This document shows, one piece after another, positions 54,397-62,514 of a stretch of 64,000 nt of DNA. Source of the DNA: Bacteroides sp. AN502(2024) (GTDB lineage Bacteria > Bacteroidota > Bacteroidia > Bacteroidales > Bacteroidaceae); assembly GCF_041227145.1 (NCBI RefSeq), contig NZ_JBGFSP010000003.1:930001-994000 (forward strand). The letters run 5' to 3'. How positions within the stretch are numbered: position 1 is the first letter of the stretch; the number at the start of each line of letters is the position of its first letter. The notes beneath the pieces are model-generated. The model searched no databases. It saw only the letters and a program-made list of their open reading frames with translations, and was not told the DNA's origin. A program made the position numbers and the translations under genes.

Positions 54397-55638
54397 CTAT
54401 AGCAACTGACGATAAATAGAAACCGTCCGTTCTGTCATTTGCTCCAAAGTCAGTTTTTTCAAATACATCTGCCTTGCATTATTGCGTAGTCGTTGTCTCT
54501 TCTTTTTATTATCAATCAGTTCTATCAACTTATCTTCCAACATCTTTACGTCCACTTTCAGACCACCTTCCACAGAGAAAGTAACGCCTACTTTTAAAGC
54601 CGTCACTCCATCCGTGAACATTTCGTCAAGCCCGTCTACTGCGGTGGTAACCACCGCAAGCCCAAACATCGCCATCTCTAGCGCCACATAACTTGCCTGT
54701 TCCTGCAAAGAAGCAATCACACCGATATCACTATTCCGATAAACCTCTTTCAACTTATCAAAAGGCAGTAAGCCCAAAAATCTGATATCCAAATCGCGGT
54801 ATTGCGAAGCCAAAGAACTGACAAACCGGGGATGCCCTCCGCCCGCTATCTGCAATTGTATATTATCATATCCCCTCTGCTTCATGCCACGCAACGCCTC
54901 CAGAATAAACTGCAACCCTTTACTGGGAGATAACGCACCTGCATAAACCAAACGAATCAGTTTATCTTTTTTACGCCCCACCGTTCTTTTTTCGTAGAAA
55001 TCATCCATACCATTAGGGATAATATCCATCGGAGGTAACGCTCCTGTGACACCTTTACGAATAAAATCGGCACCACACCGGGTGACACAGATAAGACGAT
55101 CCGCTTTCGTATAAGAACGATATTCCCAATCACTAAGAATTAACTTACGGTCGGTTTCGAGAGTAGGATGCAGGTAAGCCATTTCATATAAATGATTGAA
55201 ATGTCTCAAATTACGGTTATAAATTCCTTTCCATGGGATGCAGTGCAAATGAGTAATAATCTTACAATCCACCTTCGAACGTATATAAAGTGCCAAATCT
55301 ATCAGATTTAACGTATGCGTATGGAGTATAATATTACTTTTCCCCTCAAAAAGATGCCCTATAATATGGAATACTACTGAATTATATTTCTGATTCCAGT
55401 ATGATTCATTAATGATAGGATCCATAGACAACGGCAGAGGTATAATATACTCAAGATGATTACCTACCCGTCCCAAACGATGAATCAACTTGCTTCGCGA
55501 ATGAACCAACCGTATCCAACAAACCTCGATGTCCGGACAAGCCGACAGTCCGCGAAGAAGAGTCTCCATATAGCGAGTGACACCCGTTGTGGTGCCATCC
55601 TCGCTCATATCCATTAAAAACAAATTTATCTTTTCCAT
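54397..55638 (-). CDS. Glycosyltransferase (GT4-like) of the Gly-Gly peptide cluster
   Basis: The likely start is ATG 55638, giving 413 residues; an upstream in-frame start would overlap the LanC-like gene by more. The N-terminus reads EKINLFLMDMSEDGTTTGVTR, and the C-terminal Rossmann half has the GT4 features LVYAGALSPSKGLQFI, LQIAGGGHPRF, FLGLLPFDKLKEVY and EMAMFGLAVVTTAVDG. It belongs to the type found next to Bacteroidales Gly-Gly peptides (compare TIGR04157). It may put sugars on the Thr/Ser-rich part of the cargo, which is inference. The ATG overlaps the previous stop by 13 bases. Confidence 0.85.
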   Translation of the reverse strand: MEKINLFLMDMSEDGTTTGVTRYMETLLRGLSACPDIEVCWIRLVHSRSKLIHRLGRVGNHLEYIIPLPLSMDPIINESYWNQKYNSVVFHIIGHLFEGKSNIILHTHTLNLIDLALYIRSKVDCKIITHLHCIPWKGIYNRNLRHFNHLYEMAYLHPTLETDRKLILSDWEYRSYTKADRLICVTRCGADFIRKGVTGALPPMDIIPNGMDDFYEKRTVGRKKDKLIRLVYAGALSPSKGLQFILEALRGMKQRGYDNIQLQIAGGGHPRFVSSLASQYRDLDIRFLGLLPFDKLKEVYRNSDIGVIASLQEQASYVALEMAMFGLAVVTTAVDGLDEMFTDGVTALKVGVTFSVEGGLKVDVKMLEDKLIELIDNKKKRQRLRNNARQMYLKKLTLEQMTERTVSIYRQLL

Positions 55639-56270
55639 TGCGGCAGAGGATTGAATAAGCGGGAAAATCTCGAAGTATCCAGACCACACTTAAGAGATTC
55701 GACATAAACGGCATAGAGCAACCAACGCGACAAGCCACCGCCATAAGAGATGTTGACGCCTTTCGGACTCATGATTGCCAGCAGTTTGCGTTCCAATTCA
55801 TCCTCGGAAGCGGAAAAGAAGAACGATTCCAGCCATTCTATTTCTTCGCGGTTGCGTTTTTCGTCACAGCGTAACAGATAAAGCCGGTCTATACACACGG
55901 ACAAAGGAGTATCGGGGATACTCGCAACAGGAAGCAGTTCTCCGGTGAATGCCTGCAATTGCTGTTCCTGCTTGCCAAACAGTTCGTGGATATCCGCATC
56001 TACAAAACGATGTTCGACCAAATAGAGCAATGCAAAACGAATACCGGAATAGCCTTTATGGAAACTCAAATCGTCTCCTTTATAAAGCAGGGATTCTTCG
56101 AGCAATTCAAAGGCACGCTCTTCCAGATAGTCATCTTTCATCAGACCGGATACTTCGAAAAGAGCCAAAGAGACTCCCGCCTTTCCGGTATACAGACCCG
56201 AAGAGTGAAGCGAACAAGCGTTCAGCAACACATAATCGGTGATTTTAGAGATAAGATTAACATTCATCAT
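55626..56270 (-). CDS. Short LanC-like protein
   Basis: From the ATG at 56270 (MMNVNLISK) the protein has 214 residues, about half of a usual LanC. It shows LanC-type helical hairpin motifs: SGLYTGKAGVSLALFEVS and SFHKGYSGIRFALLYLVEH and, near the end, ISYGGGLSRWLLYAVYVES. The zinc-binding Cys-Cys-His of active lanthionine cyclases is not visible. It may bind rather than modify the peptide. It comes first in the intact cassette. The first 28 codons and the upstream DNA are repeated almost exactly at 60.1-60.2 kb. Confidence 0.7.
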   Translation of the reverse strand: MMNVNLISKITDYVLLNACSLHSSGLYTGKAGVSLALFEVSGLMKDDYLEERAFELLEESLLYKGDDLSFHKGYSGIRFALLYLVEHRFVDADIHELFGKQEQQLQAFTGELLPVASIPDTPLSVCIDRLYLLRCDEKRNREEIEWLESFFFSASEDELERKLLAIMSPKGVNISYGGGLSRWLLYAVYVESLKCGLDTSRFSRLFNPLPQWKR

Positions 56271-56414
56271 ATATAATGGTATTATAAGTGCTTTGTATAT
56301 AAATAGGCACACAAAGGGGGACAACCCCACATCGGGCATATCTGTTTTATATTCTATTAGCAAGTTATCAAAGAACACTTTGCATACAAATTACTTGCCA
56401 AAGAGTAATGACTT

Positions 56415-56690
56415 TCAATGATGATAAAAGACAGATACTGCGCCTTGCAAGGGCTTTCCGTCCGCTATACCTTCACGCACTATCGTATCAATCAAACTAG
56501 AATTAAAACAAACTTTTATGTCACGTTGTTCGTTACGCACCATGAAATGCTGCAAAATGCCTTGCATGTATAGCCTCATGAATCAAAGTAACCAATAATG
56601 CCTCATCAGATGTTTTCACTCTACTCCAGTCTAAAATTCTTCGAATTATTTACACTGGTATTCTTTCAAAAAACGCGATATTATAACAAT
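56415..56690 (-). pseudogene. Fragment of an HExxH metallopeptidase-like gene
   Basis: On the minus strand one frame reads ILDWSRVKTSDEALLVTLI followed by HEAIHARHFAAFHGA and a stop near 56535. Another frame then continues with CFNSSLIDTIVREGIADGKP and ends YHH at 56415. Before it a third frame reads DIVIISRFLKEYQCK. The pieces form one protein-like run broken by two frameshifts. HEAIH fits the zincin motif. No start is left. The exact family is not known. Confidence 0.6.
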
Positions 56691-56691
56691 A

Positions 56692-58547
56692 TCATTTTTT
56701 TGCAATAGAATAAACGGTCCCATACTTCCAATGCTCACTTGAATTATATGAGCTAGCGATATCTCTACATCCAATAATTTTTAACCTTACCATAATTCTT
56801 CCAAGTCCTTTGTATATATGCCTTCTCTATACGCTTATTCAACAACTCTTTCGGATAAAACAGGGGTTTACTTTCTCTGATATAAATGACTCCATCCATA
56901 TAATATGACAACGAAGAAAGATTAACATACAGATTATCTTTCACAACCGATCCAAATCCCCTGATCATACAAGCCAAATAGGAATCATGGCGAACAGAAG
57001 CATAGCAATAATCCTCCCCCAGTTCCTCCATAACAGATTCTAAACTATTATAAACCGGTGGGTTAAGCTTCTTTATCACAAATTTATCAGCATCTATGGT
57101 CAAAAAAGAACCTCTACCCGCCTTAAGCCTATGCAAATATAATCTTTTCCATATTTCTGCCGCATATAAGTTCCAAGCATCTTATTTTGGTAAATAGGGT
57201 CACGTGAGAAAGCGGAATGTCGTAGATGAGTATACATCATCACCTTTTCTTCTGACAAATCAACTAACTCATCTATTAAATAGCCAGCATAGGAATTCAT
57301 CCAAGAATCTCTTAAAAGCATGACATCGGATGAGGAGACTTTTCTTTTTCCTAATCTATCTTTGACATGTTTCAACGTATGAAGAAAAACATTATACTCT
57401 TTCCCACTCAATATTTCCTCTAATTCGGGTATGGATTGAGCTTTATCCACTATATTATCAATATTTTCCCCCTCAATCAATTGCCAGCAGAGAGAATCTA
57501 TCCCACTTATATTTTTTCCCCTTTTAATATTCGCAAGTATTCTCACAGCCAATATACCTCGTCTTTATCTATCATTTCAATATCAATGCCATACAAGCCC
57601 ACCTTTTTCCCGGATGTTTTGTTATAACTTCTCAACCAAAGCATAAACTCTTTCAATTCTTGCCCAAGGGGAAACTTATCTGCGAACAACAAACTATCCG
57701 GACATACAGAATCATCGCCTTGCACATATCGGTTTAAGGTCAGCCATTGGGTAATAGGCCTTTCCAAAAGAATCAGTTTACAATGATTATGCAGAATCTG
57801 ATATTTCATAATGTCTGTCGCTACTTTAGTCATGGAAGCACTCCCATGAAACGTCTCTCCAAGAGCCAACACTTTCGACTTACCTAAAAGTTTAATTTGG
57901 GAATATTCTTTCTCTGTATCAAAAGATAATGGAAACGGATTTTCTATTAATAAATCCCGATCTCCATAAGAATCTTGTACTGCAAATCTATCAAGGGAAC
58001 AACTATCTAACTGAACATCCAAATGGTCTAATAATAATTTTTGAGGGATTTTATCATAATTTCCTCTAACTTCTATCTGTATATTCAACATCACACTCCC
58101 TTTCAAAGGGACAACGCATGAATATGCTTGCCAATCGTTATCTTCTATCAAAAATACTGTATCCGTAGCCATAGCCTCTCCCTTATAATCAAGAGCAGTA
58201 CCAATCATATATGCCCGATACAAATTTTGTCCTTTACAATGCAACGTAAGCTTTGCATAAGAGGCATTGTGTGTTCTAGGCAATAATACATTTTGACATA
58301 CATTGACGTTGATCGGAAAATGAACGTTCCACAAGCATTGCTGGAATATACCTAATGGGTGCTTGTTGTTTTTCATAACTGTAGTGTCATGCATGACGAC
58401 GCCTTGGGTCTTATCCCTACTAATATACCAATTAAACAGACTGTCCTTTTCCTGATGAAAATCTAAATAATACATTTGTGTATAGGTTCTATCCTGAGCG
58501 TGAACACAAATCGAAAATAATAAAAAGAAAACAACATAGGTTCGCAT
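56692..58547 (-). pseudogene. Erythromycin-esterase-like protein, broken by three frameshifts
   Basis: The N-terminal frame (58547-57543) starts with a signal peptide (MRTYVVFFLLFSICVHAQ), then a beta-rich domain, then LALGETFHGSASM and KLILLERP and GKKVGLYGIDIE, the EreA-like core. It stops at 57543. The next frame (from 57552) goes on with AVRILANIKRGK and, at its end, RDSWMNSYAGYLIDEL and KVMMYTHLRHSAF, matching the second half of the family. It stops near 57100, and a third frame continues with AGRGSFLTIDADKF to about 56770. A last shift in an A run gives KIIGCRDIASSYNSS...VYSIAKK, ending at 56692. Each shift is repaired by one base. The intact protein would be about 600 residues. Erythromycin esterase relatives are hydrolases with various substrates; drug resistance should not be assumed. 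Confidence 0.75.
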
Positions 58548-58559
58548 AGAGAATTAACG

Positions 58560-59009
58560 TTATAGGATTCTAGAAGTTATTATTTTACCAGTGGACACAT
58601 CATAAACATCAAACCTAACATCTCCTGTTAATGTTCCTGGCATATTAGTTCTTTTAATAAAAAACACACTATCTTTAGTATAGCCTCTTCGTAATAATTC
58701 ACTCTGAATATCCAATGTCATATTTGTATATTTCTTATTGATATTATCATACACTTGGCCAAAGATAGGTATCGAAGTAGCAATTTGGTTTAAAACTCTA
58801 TCCATAGTATCAGAGCGTAATGATCCTATATATTCAGGGAAAGTATATGTTTCTCCTTCTCCTGCTATTTTATTAACTGCGACTTTAGATATGTATACAC
58901 TTTCATCACCTATCTGAACATATCCTCCACTCCAAGTGCCATTATCAGCTTCTATACAATAATTATTATAAGAACAAGGATTATATTCCTGAATCCATAG
59001 CACCATCAA
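58560..59009 (-). pseudogene. C-terminal part of a second Gly-Gly-leader protein
   Basis: The frame gives 149 residues (QEYNPCSYNNYCIEADNGTW ... FDVYDVSTGKIITSRIL) with no signal peptide and no known domain. It lies just after the 52-codon Gly-Gly leader gene. Between them another frame reads NNLIYPNNGSLFDGAMDSG. Removing one base in the GGG near 59045 and one near 58988 would join leader, middle and this part into one protein of about 220 residues. It may also be a separate short gene from the ATG at 59009. Confidence 0.55.
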
Positions 59010-59038
59010 ACAAACTTCCGTTATTAGGATAGATAAGA

Positions 59039-59197
59039 TTATTCCCAGCCATTCCAGGTACTACCAGTCGTTCCATAATATCCCGTTGTCCCAGTAAATC
59101 CAGAAGTACCACCGACATATATCTTTTGGTTCACTTCCCTGATAACTGGCATTACTTTTGCCAATTCATCCAAACTCTTACATGTTACTTTTCTCAT
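59039..59197 (-). CDS. Gly-Gly-leader peptide, 52 residues (second copy, possibly truncated)
   Basis: The ATG at 59197 opens 52 codons ending at 59039. The first 30 residues match the leader of the 244-residue cargo protein in 25 positions and end YVGG. The rest is short, Thr/Gly/Tyr rich (TSGFTGTTGYYGTTG) and ends WNGWE. A C39 exporter in the same cluster could process it. It may be a real small peptide or the truncated start of a longer protein whose remainder is at 58560-59009. The upstream sequence keeps the last codons of a glycosyltransferase (RQLL, near 59234-59247), as in the intact cassette. Confidence 0.72.
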   Translation of the reverse strand: MRKVTCKSLDELAKVMPVIREVNQKIYVGGTSGFTGTTGYYGTTGSTWNGWE

Positions 59198-59248
59198 AAG
59201 TTGTACTTTTTAGTTTAACAATAGTTTTATCACTATAGCAACTGACGT

Positions 59249-59874
59249 TCAGTCCGATCTTGTGTGCATTTTCCGATAAGATTTATCACCGCACTCTTTA
59301 TTTTTTCGAGCATCAACAGTTTTTCCCAGTAGTCCCTGCTTCGCCTGAGCCAAACCTACCGTTTTGAAAAAATCCAATACATTCTTCTTTTCGGCTACCG
59401 TAAATGTTGCCGGCATCAAAGATTCCATCTCCTGAACAGACATTTCTTTACCATCGTTGAGATATTTCGCCATAATATAATTGATACACACATTTGCATC
59501 GGGCTTCTTTTTCAATTCTTCGCCCAAAAGTATGAAAGATTTCTGATAAGCACAGTGCATAGCCTTCAGTTTTCCGTTTTTCTCCAAATAAATACCTTTC
59601 AATGTATAATAATAAGGATTTTCCAATGCGTACTTCTCAGCAGATAGACAGGTTTGCAAAGCTTCCCGAACTCTCCCCAATCTGTCAAGACATTGCGATT
59701 TATGCGTATAAGCCAAGACATAAGAACTATCGATAGCAATCGCCTCGTCCAATAAAAGAATGGCTTTCTCTAACGAATCCTGACGAAATATCAATTTTAC
59801 CGCCTGATTGTTTTTTTTTCAATGGCAGTTGGTACATACTCTTGCTCAAATGTTACGGAAGAGCTAAGCAAGAA
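59249..59874 (-). pseudogene. TPR protein, 5'-truncated and frameshifted in an A9 run
   Basis: The frame from 59794 gives 181 residues with TPR-like helices (DSLEKAILLLDEAIAIDSSY, YYYTLKGIYLEKNGKLKAMH). Upstream, a different frame reads ISFLFLLSSSVTFEQEYVPT, a signal-peptide-like sequence. The two frames meet in a run of nine A (59811-59819): a tenth A would join them. The 5' end, however, runs into a glycosyltransferase fragment, so the original start codon is missing. Confidence 0.6.
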
Positions 59875-59884
59875 TAAAAATGAA

Positions 59885-60007
59885 ATACAGTAATGTACCC
59901 AACAGACTTCGATGTAGTCCACGAAGAAGAGTCTCCATATAGCGAGTGACACCCGTTGTGGTGCCATCCTCGCTCATATCCATTAAAAACAAGTTTATCT
60001 TTTCCAT
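59885..60007 (-). pseudogene. 5' fragment of a glycosyltransferase (second copy)
   Basis: From an ATG at 60007 the frame encodes the first 25-30 residues of the glycosyltransferase at 54397-55638 almost unchanged (EKINLFLMDMSEDGTTTGVT). A loss of about 14 bases shifts the frame, and after CATCGAAGTCTGTTGG the similarity ends at the join with the TPR gene. Confidence 0.75.
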
Positions 60008-60013
60008 ATTGCG

Positions 60014-60166
60014 GCAGGGAATTGAATAAGCGGGAAAATCTCGAAGTATCCAAACCACGCTTAAGAGATTCGACACCTTTCGGGTATACAGACCCGAAGA
60101 GTGAAGCGAACAGGCGTTCAGCAACACATAACCGATGATTTTAGAGATAAGGTTAACATTCATCAT
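60014..60166 (-). pseudogene. LanC-like gene reduced by internal deletion (second copy)
   Basis: The ATG at 60166 and the next 27 codons repeat the LanC-like gene at 55626-56270 (NVNLISKI...YVLLNACSLHSS). After GLYT about 490 bases are missing, and the frame runs on out of phase through what were the last 20 codons of the gene. The upstream DNA to about 60232 is also repeated from 56271-56340. Confidence 0.78.
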
Positions 60167-60363
60167 ATATAATGGTATTATAAGTGCTTTGTATATAAAT
60201 AGACACACAAAGGGGTTGACCCCACATCGCACACACCAATATTACAGAAAATTAACATAGTAAGGAAACAAAATGATGTGTGAATGAATAGGGGCCAAAT
60301 ACTATTTTTATTTCTTTTTTTGCCTGATCAGATTCGCTCCGTTAGTTATTCTTTTTTCGTATG

Positions 60364-60451
60364 ACTATAATCTTCTGCAAGGATAACTATAGTCTCCCTT
60401 GCGTATAACTATAGTTATACGCAAAGTACACTATAGTCATACGAAATAAAA
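60364..60451. repeat. Second tandem array of four 22-base ACTATAGT units
   Basis: ACTATAAT at 60364 and ACTATAGT at 60386, 60408 and 60430 are spaced exactly 22 bases. The tails (CTCCCTTGCGTATA, TATACGCAAAG) match those at 28218-28305, and the following 45 bases are also similar (GTAGCGAA(T/C)GAA). The rest of 60233-60634 shows no other gene. Confidence 0.88.
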
Positions 60452-60634
60452 GTAGCGAATGAAATAAGTTTGAATGGGGAACCGGCTATAAAAGAATGGC
60501 TATAGAAATCAATAAGAATAAGGGACTATCTTTGTTTAATTCATAACCGGTATGAAAAGGAAAATATCAGCAAAGTAGTTGCTTTTCCAAATAAAAATTC
60601 CTATATTTGAAATATAACAAAAGCGAGAACAATT

Positions 60635-61498
60635 ATGGCTAACCCTAGATTACCGGGCATTTCCGAAAACGAGCAAGCCTTATTGTATGCCAAACTGAAT
60701 GAATACAACCGAGGCAGAGCCTCTTTCAAAGAGGCGGGTGTTTACTTGGTGGTGTTACCCCGACCGGGAAAACCCAACTATTCCCTTTGGCTCTACTCTC
60801 CCCTGCCCGAAAAACAATCGATTCTTTACATACATGACCTGTCACCGGATATTAATGAATCTCTACGGATGGCAAGTACCCTATTTTATTACTCAAGACG
60901 TTGCCTTATCCTTGTGAATTATAACGAGAAGAGAATGCAGAGTAACGGTGACGACCTTATCTTCTTCGGGAAGTATCGCGGACATTTCCTGCATGAAATA
61001 CTGAAGATAGATCCGGCTTATTTAAGTTGGATAGCCTATAAGTTTACTCCGAAAATTCCGAAACAGGAACGATTCGTCAAGATAGCACAGGCTTACCACT
61101 CCATACATCTGGACATTATGCAGAGAAAGTCCAGAGAAAAACGTGCGTTAAGCCGGTATTTGGGAGAGATAGGAGAAAAACTCACAGACTTAAAACTGAA
61201 AGTGACCCGTGTACGGCTGGAAGACGACCCGTACAAAACAAGAGTGAACGGCACCACTCCACAGTTTTTTGTCAAACAGACGCTCACGCTGACGGATGCC
61301 GGCGGAAACCTGGTCGTCATGAGTGTTCCGTCAAAAAATCCCAGTGCGGTATCATGTACTTTATCCGGGATAGAGCATGAATACCGACTGGGAGAGATTG
61401 TCTACGCCGCATCGGCGAAAGTGTCACGCCGGTACGAAAGCTATGGTGCTAAATATACACGTCTGAGCCATGTGAAGTTCGCAAGTCTCAACGTTTAG
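60635..61498 (+). CDS. Protein with ExoX-C-like domain, function unknown
   Basis: The 287-residue protein has no signal peptide. Residues about 105-135 (LIFFGKYRGHFLHEILKIDP then AYLSWI) match the FGKYKG...YLxW pattern of the C-terminal domain of exodeoxyribonuclease X-like proteins. The rest is not recognised; the C-terminal part (LSHVKFASLNV) is beta-rich. -7-like boxes lie at 60527-60534 and 60602-60609. It ends 11 bases inside the convergent phosphoesterase gene. Confidence 0.7.
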   Translation: MANPRLPGISENEQALLYAKLNEYNRGRASFKEAGVYLVVLPRPGKPNYSLWLYSPLPEKQSILYIHDLSPDINESLRMASTLFYYSRRCLILVNYNEKRMQSNGDDLIFFGKYRGHFLHEILKIDPAYLSWIAYKFTPKIPKQERFVKIAQAYHSIHLDIMQRKSREKRALSRYLGEIGEKLTDLKLKVTRVRLEDDPYKTRVNGTTPQFFVKQTLTLTDAGGNLVVMSVPSKNPSAVSCTLSGIEHEYRLGEIVYAASAKVSRRYESYGAKYTRLSHVKFASLNV

Positions 61499-62495
61499 TC
61501 CAATCGTCCTTGACAAAGCTTGCCGGATAAAAGACTTTATCCACAATGCCGTCTTTCTGACGAATCCAGGAAGTGAATGTGCGGGCGCCTTCATCCAATA
61601 CGATGATGCGGGCACCGTTCGGCAAATGATTATACACCGTATTTCCACCGGTATAACGCCCGTAAGCCAAAAGGATATTTTTCCACATGACCGCATAGTC
61701 GTTGTCATGGTCGTGTCCGACAAATATCCCCATCACGTCTCCCGCTTCTTTCATGGCGGCAAACATTCCTGTATTTATTCTAGGGGCACAGACTTCTTCC
61801 ATACGTGTCCCACGAAAAGCTGCGTTTTCATCGCGAACGGCTTCGTGATATTCGGGCAAAGGTATATGAAAAAAGGCAAGGGCAGGTAGCGGTTTCCCAC
61901 CATTCTGTTCTTTATACGCGGCGCTCTGCTGACGATACCAGTTTATCTGGTCGAACGTAAGCCAATTATATCCCTTCACATCTTTCAAAGGTGAATAAGA
62001 GTGAGAGTCCATACAATAAAGCAGGGCTGCATCCTTCTTTGAATCGGAAGACGATTTGACGGTCAATACATAATCCGGTGACAAAGCAGTTCCTCGGTCA
62101 GGCAGTAAATTACCTGGAACGGTGCGAATGATGTCATATAGCTGCGACCGTGTCAATCCCTGTTCATCATCATGGTTGCCAAAAGTCACAACGAAAGGAA
62201 GCTTGCGCTTGGATACCTGTTCCAAGACCTTCAACATGCCGGAATCGGCAGGTGCTGCGTAAACGACATCGCCGGTAAAAACAACCAAATCCGGTTGTTC
62301 GGCATCAAGTACTTGATTGATACGTTCCAATGCTACATCAGAAGCCGGATTACCATACTTGAAGTGCACATCGGTGAATTGCACAATCTTGAACTTACCA
62401 TCTTTACCAAACTTCAGTTCACTCTTTTGAGCCATACAAAAAGTAGTTGCCAACAGTAAGATTAGTGTTAAGTGAAATCTCAAAAGTCGAATCAT
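61488..62495 (-). CDS. Exported calcineurin-like metallophosphoesterase
   Basis: The 335-residue protein has a signal peptide (ends LLLATTFCMAQ) and the metal-binding motifs of purple-acid/calcineurin type: QFTDVHFKYG, VVFTGDVVYA, VTFGNHDDE, FFHIPLPEYH and GIFVGHDHDNDY. It should cleave phosphoester bonds in the periplasm. The substrate is not known. Confidence 0.9.
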   Translation of the reverse strand: MIRLLRFHLTLILLLATTFCMAQKSELKFGKDGKFKIVQFTDVHFKYGNPASDVALERINQVLDAEQPDLVVFTGDVVYAAPADSGMLKVLEQVSKRKLPFVVTFGNHDDEQGLTRSQLYDIIRTVPGNLLPDRGTALSPDYVLTVKSSSDSKKDAALLYCMDSHSYSPLKDVKGYNWLTFDQINWYRQQSAAYKEQNGGKPLPALAFFHIPLPEYHEAVRDENAAFRGTRMEEVCAPRINTGMFAAMKEAGDVMGIFVGHDHDNDYAVMWKNILLAYGRYTGGNTVYNHLPNGARIIVLDEGARTFTSWIRQKDGIVDKVFYPASFVKDDWTKR

Positions 62496-62514
62496 AATTA
62501 TTCATATTAGGGGG

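Noticed and set aside
47031..56270. Standard lantibiotic cluster
   Set aside because: No LanB or LanM dehydratase is present, the LanC-like protein lacks the zinc site, and the cargo has a large folded domain.
57543..58547. Intact 334-residue erythromycin-esterase-like protein
   Set aside because: The family core is cut in the middle, and the rest continues in two other frames downstream.
56692..58547. Macrolide resistance gene
   Set aside because: The similarity is only to the broad Ere-like hydrolase family, the gene is broken, and it carries an additional N-terminal domain.
59864..60232. A 122-residue LanC/glycosyltransferase fusion protein
   Set aside because: The frame is a product of deletion; the middle is read out of phase compared with the intact genes, and the end runs into unrelated sequence.
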